A stretch of 47,845 nt of DNA from an uncultured Prevotellaceae bacterium (lineage in GTDB: Bacteria > Bacteroidota > Bacteroidia > Bacteroidales > Bacteroidaceae): assembly GCA_900316285.1 (NCBI GenBank), contig ONCG01000028.1:1-47845 (forward strand). Direction: 5' to 3'. Below, piece after piece: positions 29,998 through 38,818 of the stretch. The notes under the pieces were generated by a model. That model worked only from the letters and a program-made list of their open reading frames with translations. It was not told the DNA's origin and ran no database searches. Numbering within the stretch: position 1 is the first letter of the stretch; the number at the start of each line of letters is the position of its first letter. The translations under genes were made by a program, and so were the position numbers.

Positions 29998-31053
29998 ATG
30001 AAAAAAAGAATGATTCTCGCAGGCATCTGCCTGCTGGCTGCTACGGCCCTGACAGCCCAGAACAAAGTAAAGGGTACGTATGGCTATCTGTACTGCCACA
30101 TGAGCGACCGCGGTGAGTTTACGGCCTATGCCGTGAGCCGCGACGGTATGAACTATCAGGACATCCTGAACGGAGACGCCATCATGGATCCTGAGGAGCA
30201 CGCCCGCATCGAAGGCGGCCAGCGCGACGCCTTCATCACACGCAGCTGGGACGGCAAGGGCTATGTGATGGTGACGACGGACATGTGTGTGCGCAAGTCG
30301 CACAAGTGGGACAACTACGGCATCGACCTGCTGAAGTCTGACGATTTGATACACTGGACGAGTGTTACCTTCGACTACCGCAAGGGCAAGCAGATCTTCT
30401 CAAATCCAGAGGCAGAGAGCGTCTACAAGAACTGGTCGACGATTAACCGCGTGTGGGCACCGCAGATATTCTGGGACCCGAACTACGTGTGGGAGAACGG
30501 CGAGAAGGGTGGCTACATGATCTACTACTCCATGCTGAACCGCCCAGAGGAGAAGTACGACCGCATGTACTATTCGTATGCCGACAAGACATTCACGAAG
30601 CTGACGCAGCCTCGCCTGCTCTTCGACTGGGGCTATGCCACCATCGATGCAGATATCAACCTTCTGAGCGACGGCCTGTACCACATGCTCATCAAGAAGG
30701 AAGGTGGCAAGCCGGGCATCTACACGGCTACATCTAAGCAGCTCACCTCCGGTTGGGGCGAGCCCGTGGAGGACGACTATGTGTCGTTCGAGGGCCGCAA
30801 GAACTGTGAGGGCTCGAGTGCTTTCCAGCTCATCGGCGACAAGACGTGGCGTGTGGCCTACATTCAGTACAGCGACAACCCGAAGCACTACCGCATCTGC
30901 AAGGCCGACGAACACCTGCGCGGCTTCCACGATCCCGTTGACATCAAGGGCGTTTCGGCACCGCAGCACGGCTCTTTCATGCGACTGACGAAGAAGGAAT
31001 ATAAGCGCCTGCTGAAGTGGGACCAGGAACATAGGAACAAGGTAACAAAGTAA
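29998..31053 (+). CDS. Secreted GH43-like glycosidase
   Basis: A 351-residue protein starting MKKRMILAGICLLAATALTAQ (signal peptide). The remainder is a five-bladed beta-propeller with repeats of the type GGYMIYYSMLNRPEEKYDRM and GLYHMLIKKEGG, as in GH43 arabinosidases and xylosidases. Asp of ATIDADIN and Glu of NCEGSSAFQ are candidates for catalytic residues; the N-terminal base Asp is less certain. The upstream ATG at 29893 lies inside the transporter gene and is not used. The last codons (NKVTK) and the stop are formed by the GGTAACAA octamer repeat. Confidence 0.8.
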   Translation: MKKRMILAGICLLAATALTAQNKVKGTYGYLYCHMSDRGEFTAYAVSRDGMNYQDILNGDAIMDPEEHARIEGGQRDAFITRSWDGKGYVMVTTDMCVRKSHKWDNYGIDLLKSDDLIHWTSVTFDYRKGKQIFSNPEAESVYKNWSTINRVWAPQIFWDPNYVWENGEKGGYMIYYSMLNRPEEKYDRMYYSYADKTFTKLTQPRLLFDWGYATIDADINLLSDGLYHMLIKKEGGKPGIYTATSKQLTSGWGEPVEDDYVSFEGRKNCEGSSAFQLIGDKTWRVAYIQYSDNPKHYRICKADEHLRGFHDPVDIKGVSAPQHGSFMRLTKKEYKRLLKWDQEHRNKVTK

Positions 31054-31066
31054 CAAGGTAACAACA
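31032..31066 (+). repeat. GGTAACAA octamer array at the GH43 3' end
   Basis: Four tandem words (AGGAACAA, GGTAACAA, AGTAACAA, GGTAACAA). The TAA of the GH43 stop is the TAA of the third word. An inverted array lies at 31175-31209, in the convergent gene. Confidence 0.7.
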
Positions 31067-31068
31067 AT

Positions 31069-31101
31069 AAAAAATCGCACCCGAATGGATGCGATTTTTT
31101 T
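31069..31101. terminator. Bidirectional terminator between convergent genes
   Basis: AAAAAATCGCA (31069-31079) and TGCGATTTTTT (31090-31100) form an 11-bp stem ending in A/T runs on both strands, with a further short CC/GG pairing in the loop. It serves the GH43 gene and the M6 protease gene. Confidence 0.85.
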
Positions 31102-31122
31102 ATTGCAAGCTTTACTTTACTC

Positions 31123-34100
31123 TTACTTAATCACGACCTTTTTCCCGTTCATGATATAAATGCCCTTTGGCAAAGTGTTACTTTGTAACTTTGTTACCTT
31201 GTTACCTTGACCCATGCGGACACCATTGATGTTATAGATGGTGCCAGCCTGCTCGTCGGCAGTAAGCTCGCGGATGCCTGAGGGAAGAACGTAGGCGAAG
31301 GTAATCTCGACCAGTACGGCACGTTTTGTGTTGGCAATAGCCCAATAGCACTTCACTTCCTGCTCCTCGCAACCGCTGATGTTATAGCAGAGATAGGTCT
31401 TGCCATCCTTGTACTTCACGCAAGCAGGCACGGTGGCATCGCCCGTCCATTTGGCAAAGTCGCCTTGAGCATTGCGCCAACCGTCACAGCCAGCAGGACC
31501 ATATTCAGCTTCTTTGATGAACTTCTCAGTGGTGGGATTCCAGCCATACACCTCTGCTTTATCTAATGACTCGAGTTGCAAATCGGCGAGAATCTCGCTC
31601 ACCTGTTCATCGGTCAGCTCAACCACCTGCTCTTTGTAGTCAACTTCGGTGGTCTCGTATTCCACACGTGCCTTGATGACATTCTCAGAGAGCGAACGAA
31701 TGACTTCCTGCTCCTCGGGATCCTCCCACTCCACTTCTACGGGCGACTCGAGCAGATAGAGCTCATCGATGACCTCGCCGCTAAGTAGATGCGTTCCGAA
31801 GATACAGCTAACGTTGAAGCGCTTGCCATCTATATCTGCTGGAACTTTTAAGTCCTTAATGCCAAAGTAACTAAATAGACGCGCACGAACATCACCTTCA
31901 AGTGCGAACACTCCGCCGTTGCGCTCCAGCTGTACGGTGTCGACAATAATCTTATCGGCATAGTCGGCTTCGGTGAGCTCACCCAGCTTCACATGGCGGA
32001 ACTCAGCAACCTTGCCTTCCGTAACTTTCACAGATGACAGATCAGTTATATCCTCGACCTTCGTGAACCTAGGCATGCGGTTGTTGCGGACGAACTGTCC
32101 GTAGACGGTACCATTAAGCACATCGTTCGCCTTCACATCGAGTCCTGTCTCGTGGAAGACAATGGCACTTGTAGCATCGCGCACATAGACATCGTTCTTG
32201 TAAACATAGAGCACCTGTGCATCGTGGAGCTGCAGAACGCTCTGGCCTTCTTCCTCTTGTGCCTTGAAAGCAGCAATGTTTTCGCTGACGGGCATCTCCT
32301 TCACCTCAACGACGGTCTTTGCAGAGAGTCCATTGTCGCTCGTCACGGTGATGGTAGCCGTACCAAGGGTGATTCCCGAAACGATGCCATCCTCAGTGAC
32401 AAACGCCACATGATCGTTGCTCGACGTATAGGTAAGCGTGTAGTGGGCATAGTCGGGCACGGCCTCTACCTGCAACATGCGGTCCATGCCAAGTCCAACG
32501 ACAAGGGTATCGGGGGCTTTGAGTTCACGCAGGATGTAAGTGTCTTCAATGTCGAAAGTAATCACTCCCGACGTTTCTTTGATGTTCTTCAAGCCCCACT
32601 CTGTCTCCTTGCCAGCCCAAGTTTTCAAATTGGCTGGCGAAGTGGTATTGTTGAGTGTCGACACTCTACCTGATCCAGGGAACGGATCGTAGGAACCACT
32701 ACCCATCAGGCCTCTCGCACGCACAAGTTCATAATAGTTATGCTTGGGATTGCAGTTGATTGTATTCTGATTCCACACGGTGGTATTTGTAGAGTCGACG
32801 CGAAACACAAGCATACCGTGACCCGGCAGATACTGGTCCCAGCGCTTCTTCTGGCGGTTTTCCAACATGAAGAATTCTTTCTTCACTGGGGTGTTGATGC
32901 GGAAACCGGTATTGCTTTCATGAACCGGATTCAGCGTGTAGCTGCCTTCAGCATCGATAACCGCCGGTGTGGCAAAGCCCACCATATAGCGTTCAAAGAG
33001 TGAGTAGCCACAAGGAGTGCGTGAATTGTTCAGATAGCAGCCTGCCGACATCAGCGTCCAGCTGCCGGGGTCGTCGCTTTGGCCACCACTCTTCTCGTAG
33101 TCAGTATCATAGAAGTCGGGCAAGCCAAGCACATGAGAGAACTCATGGCAGATGGTGCCGATGCCATCAATCTGCCGACTGCTCTTGTCGCTGCCAGTGA
33201 GCTCCGTGGAGCAGGCGTAACGGCCGAGCTGCACACCATCCTTGTAGACATAGGAATAGGTGCGGGGATTGTAGATACTGCTGGCATGAGGCCACAACAG
33301 GCGGCTATCATTGCCACCGACATTGGCACCGTGTCCGGCAAAAATGAAATAGATCATATCGACCACTCCATCGCCATCGGTGTCATAGTCTTTGAAATTC
33401 ACATCCGCATCAACGGCATTGACAACATCGAGCATTAACTGACTTGCAGAACTTGAAGTACCTCTTGCGTAGTATTGGCTACGATCAACTTGAACAGGAC
33501 CGACTACGTCGAACTCGGGCTTGAATACACCCATAGAGTTATCGTTGAAATAATCGTAGACACTGCCCGTGCAGTTCACTCTGCGACCAGAGTAATCGGT
33601 GTAGCCTGAATAGCCCTCTTCCGTGATGGCAGCAGTAATCGTTTCCTTGTAGTCATCGGTGTCGAAAGCACGATCATTATATTCCACAAGGATTACCAAA
33701 CCGTGGAACTTGGAATAGTCGTAGTGTGGCGCCCTATGCTGCTGGCGAGCCTGCAGGCGACGCTGCTGCTCGGCAGACCTCTCCAAGGCAACACGCTCGG
33801 GCATGTCGGGCTGGATGTATTTCTTCACCGTTGCGAGGAAAGCCACCTCGGCTGCAGGGCGAGCGGCTTCGTCGTGAGCCACCTGAGCTGTAGGAACCAG
33901 CTGGCCATCTGCCGACCGCTGGGCATAGACATAGAAGCCACGGTCGTTCTTCACCACCGAATAACCGTCGGCAGTGGTATTGAAATGCAGATATTCATCA
34001 CCCACAAGGCGAATGGTAACGGTGGTTCCATCAGGCTGTTGCACTTTTACTAAATTGCCCATGGCGGGCACAGCGCTTGCTGAGATCACTCCCAGTATCA

Positions 34101-34131
34101 TGACCACGAGGGTCAGAAACAATTTTCTCAT
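31123..34131 (-). CDS. Secreted M6-family (immune inhibitor A-like) metalloprotease
   Basis: A 1002-residue protein: signal peptide (MRKLFLTLVVMILGVISASA), propeptide, and an M6 catalytic domain with HEFSHVLGLPDFYD near residue 329, giving the HExxHxxGxxD zinc site. The acidic stretch DYDTDGDGVVDMIYF may bind calcium. A BIG-like domain (about 535-620, VGLGMDRMLQVEAVPDYAHY) and further beta domains follow. Residues about 805-945 match the repeated module of the 836-residue protein at 34912-37422 (DGWRNAQGDFAKW), and the end (952-1002, NINGVRM and GIYIMNGKKVVIK) is the same tail, probably a type IX secretion-type signal. The octamer repeat at 31175-31209 adds about 12 residues to that tail. Confidence 0.88.
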   Translation of the reverse strand: MRKLFLTLVVMILGVISASAVPAMGNLVKVQQPDGTTVTIRLVGDEYLHFNTTADGYSVVKNDRGFYVYAQRSADGQLVPTAQVAHDEAARPAAEVAFLATVKKYIQPDMPERVALERSAEQQRRLQARQQHRAPHYDYSKFHGLVILVEYNDRAFDTDDYKETITAAITEEGYSGYTDYSGRRVNCTGSVYDYFNDNSMGVFKPEFDVVGPVQVDRSQYYARGTSSSASQLMLDVVNAVDADVNFKDYDTDGDGVVDMIYFIFAGHGANVGGNDSRLLWPHASSIYNPRTYSYVYKDGVQLGRYACSTELTGSDKSSRQIDGIGTICHEFSHVLGLPDFYDTDYEKSGGQSDDPGSWTLMSAGCYLNNSRTPCGYSLFERYMVGFATPAVIDAEGSYTLNPVHESNTGFRINTPVKKEFFMLENRQKKRWDQYLPGHGMLVFRVDSTNTTVWNQNTINCNPKHNYYELVRARGLMGSGSYDPFPGSGRVSTLNNTTSPANLKTWAGKETEWGLKNIKETSGVITFDIEDTYILRELKAPDTLVVGLGMDRMLQVEAVPDYAHYTLTYTSSNDHVAFVTEDGIVSGITLGTATITVTSDNGLSAKTVVEVKEMPVSENIAAFKAQEEEGQSVLQLHDAQVLYVYKNDVYVRDATSAIVFHETGLDVKANDVLNGTVYGQFVRNNRMPRFTKVEDITDLSSVKVTEGKVAEFRHVKLGELTEADYADKIIVDTVQLERNGGVFALEGDVRARLFSYFGIKDLKVPADIDGKRFNVSCIFGTHLLSGEVIDELYLLESPVEVEWEDPEEQEVIRSLSENVIKARVEYETTEVDYKEQVVELTDEQVSEILADLQLESLDKAEVYGWNPTTEKFIKEAEYGPAGCDGWRNAQGDFAKWTGDATVPACVKYKDGKTYLCYNISGCEEQEVKCYWAIANTKRAVLVEITFAYVLPSGIRELTADEQAGTIYNINGVRMGQGNKVTKLQSNTLPKGIYIMNGKKVVIK
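31175..31209 (-). repeat. GGTAACAA octamer array inside the M6 protease tail
   Basis: The minus strand reads GGTAACAA, GGTAACAA, AGTTACAA, AGTAACAC, translated as GNKVTKLQSNT between NINGVRM and PKGIYIM. The homologous tail at 34912-35010 lacks it, so it is an insertion relative to that copy. Confidence 0.7.
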
Positions 34132-34174
34132 GTTATTCTTTCAAATTTGATAGCATTCAATGTAATACGGCCTG

Positions 34175-34182
34175 CAAAGGTA
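34175..34182 (-). promoter_or_regulatory. Promoter -7 box of the M6 protease gene
   Basis: The minus strand reads TACCTTTG, 43 bp upstream of the ATG. The region of 22-bp repeats starts about 70 bp further upstream. Confidence 0.6.
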
Positions 34183-34252
34183 CAACTTTTTTGGTAGTTA
34201 ATAAAGCGCGAGCCTTTCTTTTTCCGTTAAAAAACTACAAAACCTCTCTCCT

Positions 34253-34666
34253 ATTGGAAAATGCATGGGAAATGCAGGCCGGAAACGTGTTCTTCACGGA
34301 CCAGAAGAGTGTTGCACCAAGCCATTGGCTCATCCCTTTATACAAGAAGTATGCTCTTATTAGGCAGGAGACATGCTTTCGTCAGGCTAGGAGAATGCTT
34401 TCGTGCAACAAGAGTATACACATCATTTAGTAAATTAAGTTATTTTATTCAGCAAATTAAGTTAAATTGCGCAGTAAATTAAGTTATTTTACTCAGTAAA
34501 TTAAGTTAATTTACTATACAAATTAAGTTAATTTACCGCACAAATTAAGTTAATTTACTGAACAGGAGCATAGCTATCAATGAACGAAAGCATTGATATA
34601 GATGGATGGAAGCAATGATATTGGCCGATGAAAGCAATGATATTGACGACGAAGCCCAAATCAATC
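34253..34666. repeat. Region of 22-bp periodicity with palindromic core units
   Basis: Six exact 22-bp units run from 34429 to 34560. All contain AAATTAAGTTA, and the best (34495-34515) is a palindrome with 10-bp arms and a one-base centre. The 22-bp phase continues to the right (units at 34579, 34601 and 34623 with GAAAGCAATGATATT) and to the left (34363 and 34385 with ATGCTTTCGT), weakening toward 34253. The right-hand motif is the reverse complement of the left-hand one, so the region is roughly symmetric about the A/T-rich core. It lies between the operon terminator at 34775-34814 and the protease promoter. No ORF, CRISPR-type unique spacer or known element fits. Confidence 0.8.
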
Positions 34667-34672
34667 ATCAGC

Positions 34673-34752
34673 AAATGTAGGGACGCGGCGTGCCGCGTTC
34701 TGGTGGGGGAAAACATAGGTCCAGTAACGCGGCACGCCGCGTCCCTACATTT
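34673..34752. repeat. Composite palindrome with perfect 27-bp inverted repeats
   Basis: Arms 34673-34699 and 34726-34752 are exact inverse copies, and CTGG/CCAG pairs again in the 26-bp centre. Each arm is itself a palindrome (ACGCGGC-GT-GCCGCGT), so the DNA can form one long hairpin or two short ones. A diverged relative lies at 20274-20349. It is a dispersed non-coding element of MITE or REP type. Confidence 0.85.
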
Positions 34753-34774
34753 TCAAACAATTTGGGTTCATGCC

Positions 34775-34814
34775 AAAAGAAAAACGGGAAGCCGCTTGTT
34801 GGCGACTTCCCGTT
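34775..34814 (-). terminator. Terminator of the susC-susD operon
   Basis: AACGGGAAG (34783-34791) pairs with CTTCCCGTT (34806-34814), with GCC/GGC closing inside. On the minus strand it is followed by TTTTTCTTTT. Between it and the stop codon at 34912 lies a stretch of repeated GTTCG/GAACTCGAAC words (34853-34908). Confidence 0.8.
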
Positions 34815-34911
34815 GATGGGTTATTCGATAGTGGAATTACTTAACCACAATCTTGAACTACGTTCGAGCTCGTTCACGTTCGGAAGAACTCGAACAAGTT
34901 CAGTTCTTCTC

Positions 34912-37422
34912 TTACTTAATCACGATCTTCTTACCGTTCTGGATGTAGATGCCCTTCTGCTGAGCCTTCTGCATGCGAACACCATTGATGTTGAAGATAG
35001 CGCCTGCATTCTCGTCGGCATTCAGCTCGTTGATGCCAGCAGGATCGTCAACGAAGGTAATAGTAACCTTCAGCAGCACGGCCTTCTCATTAGCCACGAT
35101 ACCCCACTGAGCAACATAGGTGTCACCAACCTGGAAGTTATCATCGTGAGCACCCGTGTAGTTGAACTCACCGCTTGCGGGATTGTTCAGCTTCAGGCAG
35201 AAGCCGTTTGCGCTCTGAGCCCAAGGAGCAGCGTCACCGTCGGCATTGCGCCAGCCATCAATACTGCCAGTGTTTTCAACGAAGTTGCCATCAGTCAGGT
35301 TAACGATGTAAGCCTTAGCCTCGCTCATGTCAGCAATGCCAAGAGCAGCGCAAACCTCAGCTACGTCGAATGTGGGAGCGGGTTCCTCCTCGCAGTAGGC
35401 AGTGGCAGCCTTCTCAAGGTGAGAAATCTCGATCGTCTTCACAATCTCGGGCTTGTAGATATGCTCCTGCTTCTCGATGAATGTCACATTGATCACAAAG
35501 ATTGCCATCTTGTCGTTAGCCTTCAGACCATACTTCACGGTATAGGTCTTGCCAACTTCGTCGGCACCGTTCATGTCGCAAATCTCATACTGAGGAACAG
35601 CGGGGAAGAACTTCACGCAGATACGGGTCTCTTCCTTACCCCAACCAATGAAGTTACCATCAGCATCGCACCAGCCGTCGATCGGGCCATTAGGAGCTGC
35701 CTCCTCAGAACCGTCGGCGTTGATACCAACGAGTGTTGCGTCTGTAGGATTCTCGATACCCAGATAAGCCAGTGCTTCTGTGAAGTCAGGCTCAAAGCGA
35801 GTTACGTCGTAGCCCTGGCCAACCTCACGATCAACATTGATCTCGGTAATGCACTCTTCCTCTACCTTACCCTGTGTGACATGAATCGTAATGGGACGGC
35901 CATAAGCAGAGATGACAACATCGCCTTCACGACCCTCTACGCCTTCAGGAAGAGCCTCTGCTTCCATGAAGAGCTGCATCACCCAATATTTTTCCTGATA
36001 CTCGTCGTCAAGTGCAAAACCTGTTACCCATTCAGGAGCCTCCTCAATCTGCCAAGGCTCATTCTCATCCTTTTCGTTAGACTTCACATTACTGTCGATG
36101 AGAATATCGTTATACTGGGCAGGATTGCCTTCAGAATCCTCGCTGTCATAGTAAGCATAGCCACCCTCAACAGGGAACATAATCTTCTGTTCGGGATTAC
36201 GCAGCTGAGCAGCAGCCAGCACACCATTCAGAGACAGCATGATGTTAAGCTGAGGAATTTCGGGATAGTTACGATAGCCGATTGTGCCAAAACTTCCGTC
36301 TTCAAGAATGACATAGCTGTGTCCGCTTTCACCATTAGCAGGGCTGAAAGGAGCAACAAAGTTGCCATCAATCTTATCCATGCCTTTAATGAGCAGCATG
36401 AACTCCTGATCGGGAAGGATGATGGGCTTTTCAACGGTTCCAAACAACTCGTCTTCCTCAGTGAATACGAAGGTAATACCAACTTGACCATTTGCTTCGT
36501 TCACGAGCTGATAGTTCTCAAACGTAGCAATAGCGGTAGCATAGGGCTCTGCACTCATATTGCCTTCCTCGTCGAGCGTATAAATCTCGGCTGTCAGTTC
36601 ATTGTCGCCAATAGGCTCTGCAATGTTGCCACTGTTGTCGATCCAACCAACCAAGTCAATCGACTTCACATAAGTTTCTGTAACGGGCTTGTCAAAATGC
36701 TCGGCATAGCCAATTACTTTCTGTCCATCGAAATCGCTATTAATCTCATAGCGCTTGTCAAGATCCTGGAAACCGCCATAAGCACCCAGTGCATAACTTG
36801 CATGAGAGAGGCTGGTTATTGAATCAGTAGCATACCAGTAACCTTTATAGGGATTACCATCACTATCAGTACGGATACCCAGCTCACCATAATTATATGA
36901 AGCAGTCTTTTCGCCCTGTGTAACAGTGAGTTCAGGAGCTTGATAGTATCCCCAGAAACTTTCGTCAGCGATACCATTTCCTTTTTCATCCTGCTCCATA
37001 TCATATGTATTCTGGCTCGTGGGAACCTGCCAGGCGAACGTCACTTCCTGCTCTTTGTCATAAGTAGCATAGTTCGGGAAAGTAACTTTTGCAAGGGGGG
37101 ATGTTGTAAGAATAACTGCTGAATAGCCAGTCCACCCAGCACCCATTCCCCAGAAATAAGATGCGGTAGGAATACCATAGTCAGCCGAAATCTCTACTTC
37201 TGCCTTGCGAGGGTTGTTGCGAACAATCTTTGAAGGCGAAACCCTAAAAGTAGTTGTAGGTTGATCAGTAACATAAAGTTCAGGGGCCTGAGCTACCTTC
37301 ACTTTCTGAATCTGCATGGGTGTGACACGCTTTGCGGCACCATCCATGCTGTGCATTTTCTGGGCATTGGCTGAGAGGATTCCCAGAACAAACACACCTA
37401 AAGTCAGTAAACTTTTTCTCAT
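34912..37422 (-). CDS. Large secreted protein with two DUF4859-like modules and sorting tail
   Basis: An 836-residue exported protein: signal peptide (MRKSLLTLGVFVLGILSANA), a 500-residue N-terminal region with no domain I can name, then two copies of one module at about 524-650 and 660-790. Each copy shows a DGW-x-A/D-D/A-G pattern (GPIDGWCDADGNFIGW; GSIDGWRNADGDAAPW) and ends in a strand like KAVLLKVTITF. They resemble DUF4859 domains. The tail (795-836, NINGVRM and GIYIQNGKKIVIK) matches that of the M6 protease. It is the last gene of the susC operon, 44 bp after the DUF4302 gene. It is probably displayed or secreted with the protease; whether it binds substrate is unknown. Confidence 0.75.
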   Translation of the reverse strand: MRKSLLTLGVFVLGILSANAQKMHSMDGAAKRVTPMQIQKVKVAQAPELYVTDQPTTTFRVSPSKIVRNNPRKAEVEISADYGIPTASYFWGMGAGWTGYSAVILTTSPLAKVTFPNYATYDKEQEVTFAWQVPTSQNTYDMEQDEKGNGIADESFWGYYQAPELTVTQGEKTASYNYGELGIRTDSDGNPYKGYWYATDSITSLSHASYALGAYGGFQDLDKRYEINSDFDGQKVIGYAEHFDKPVTETYVKSIDLVGWIDNSGNIAEPIGDNELTAEIYTLDEEGNMSAEPYATAIATFENYQLVNEANGQVGITFVFTEEDELFGTVEKPIILPDQEFMLLIKGMDKIDGNFVAPFSPANGESGHSYVILEDGSFGTIGYRNYPEIPQLNIMLSLNGVLAAAQLRNPEQKIMFPVEGGYAYYDSEDSEGNPAQYNDILIDSNVKSNEKDENEPWQIEEAPEWVTGFALDDEYQEKYWVMQLFMEAEALPEGVEGREGDVVISAYGRPITIHVTQGKVEEECITEINVDREVGQGYDVTRFEPDFTEALAYLGIENPTDATLVGINADGSEEAAPNGPIDGWCDADGNFIGWGKEETRICVKFFPAVPQYEICDMNGADEVGKTYTVKYGLKANDKMAIFVINVTFIEKQEHIYKPEIVKTIEISHLEKAATAYCEEEPAPTFDVAEVCAALGIADMSEAKAYIVNLTDGNFVENTGSIDGWRNADGDAAPWAQSANGFCLKLNNPASGEFNYTGAHDDNFQVGDTYVAQWGIVANEKAVLLKVTITFVDDPAGINELNADENAGAIFNINGVRMQKAQQKGIYIQNGKKIVIK

Positions 37423-37466
37423 GTTGCTAATGTTTAAATAAATAATATGTGAACTAAAAAATAAGC

Positions 37467-38795
37467 TTATTTCAGACTACTCTGTACAGCGATGGTACTT
37501 CCGTCCTGCAAGAATAGTTTCATTGCACCCAGATTGAATCCTGTCTCATTGGCCTTCTCTGCTTTGTAAGAACCATTCAACCCCGTAAGGAAATTGGCCA
37601 AGGTAGGTATGGTCGTAAGAATTTGTGCAGCACGCTTGTTGTTTCCGGAAACATACGGCTCACGATAGGTAATAGAAATACCAGCATCAGAAACCTCTGC
37701 ATCATAGAGATAGACCAGCGAAACATTGCTGCTACCACTTCTCACGGTTACCGTCACACGAGCATCTTCTCCATCCATAGAATATTTGATATTCTGAACA
37801 GTGTACTTCTTGGAAGCAAAGTCAGAGACGACAGTTTGCAACACCGTAGCGATATTACCCGTTATCTCAGAAGACGGTGTGAACATCCAGAAATAGCCCT
37901 GTTGCATGAATTGTCTGAAGAATACTGATGGATCGGGGCCTGATATCACATTTTCATTGTTGGCAACTCCTACAAACCTATCACCGGCCTCATCATAAAC
38001 GAACTCCTGCTCCTCAACCTCACCTGCCTCGATGGCACTGCGGAAACGCAGATAGTAATTACCGTCGCGCTTGGTAATTAGGAACGGGTGCTGGGTGGTC
38101 TCAGTAATGGCATCACCATCGTAAGGATACATGCCCATGATACCAGTGCTTCCACTGTTAATGGCAAACTTCTCGCCACCAACAACGAGTACGTCCTCGT
38201 TGACGACATTCTCTGGGAAGAACTTCTTCGTGAATGCATTCACATCGTTCAGGTATTCCTGGAAGTTTGTTCCGTCAGGCAGACGTGTCAGACGAACGTA
38301 AGTACCACGCTTCTTACCCTTCAGCATGATGAACTGTCCGTCTTCGGGCACATCGATCATCACGAACTCATAGTCACCTTCGAAGCCCTTTCCAGACTCA
38401 TAGTACTCGGGATTCGAGAAGCAGTGGAGCACCTCATTATAAGTATTAAAGGTAAGCACAGGACCGTTGTCGGCAATGATCTCCCACAACGAGCGCTCTT
38501 CCATATACTCATCGTCTGACATGATATTCTTCATGGCCAGCGTCACCGACTCGTCCTTGTCGAAGTCTGCCATGATGAGATAGCCGCGTCCCTTGTACTC
38601 CTCATCGGTATTGGTGGGATAGTATTCCATCACCCATCCGGCTTCCGACGACTGCAGACGGCTTGAATAGATCTTACCCGTCTCATTGAGTCGCTCGGCG
38701 GCGGATTTCTCGAAAAGGTCCTTTTCTTCTCCGGCACAGCCTGCAAACATGAGAGCTCCGGCAATCAATATTACGGTTGAAAAAATCTTTTTCAT
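37467..38795 (-). CDS. DUF4302-family lipoprotein
   Basis: A 442-residue lipoprotein: MKKIFSTVILIAGALMFAGC gives a lipobox (FAGC), followed by the acidic stretch AGEEKDLFEKSAAERL that favours surface export in Bacteroidetes. The body, starting SSEAGWVMEYYPTNTDEEYKG, matches DUF4302 proteins, which regularly accompany SusC/SusD pairs and the zinc metallohydrolase lipoprotein. It is likely a surface accessory of the uptake system. It lies 23 bp after the upstream gene. Confidence 0.85.
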   Translation of the reverse strand: MKKIFSTVILIAGALMFAGCAGEEKDLFEKSAAERLNETGKIYSSRLQSSEAGWVMEYYPTNTDEEYKGRGYLIMADFDKDESVTLAMKNIMSDDEYMEERSLWEIIADNGPVLTFNTYNEVLHCFSNPEYYESGKGFEGDYEFVMIDVPEDGQFIMLKGKKRGTYVRLTRLPDGTNFQEYLNDVNAFTKKFFPENVVNEDVLVVGGEKFAINSGSTGIMGMYPYDGDAITETTQHPFLITKRDGNYYLRFRSAIEAGEVEEQEFVYDEAGDRFVGVANNENVISGPDPSVFFRQFMQQGYFWMFTPSSEITGNIATVLQTVVSDFASKKYTVQNIKYSMDGEDARVTVTVRSGSSNVSLVYLYDAEVSDAGISITYREPYVSGNNKRAAQILTTIPTLANFLTGLNGSYKAEKANETGFNLGAMKLFLQDGSTIAVQSSLK

Positions 38796-38818
38796 ATCGT
38801 TATTCTGTTTATACGTGA

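Noticed and set aside
34253-34666. CRISPR array
   Set aside because: Units are contiguous at 22 bp with no constant-length unique spacers, and no cas gene is in the window.
34690-36822. A 710-codon plus-strand open frame opposite the DUF4859-like protein
   Set aside because: The minus frame has a signal peptide, repeated modules and the sorting tail; the plus frame begins inside the composite palindrome and has no domain.
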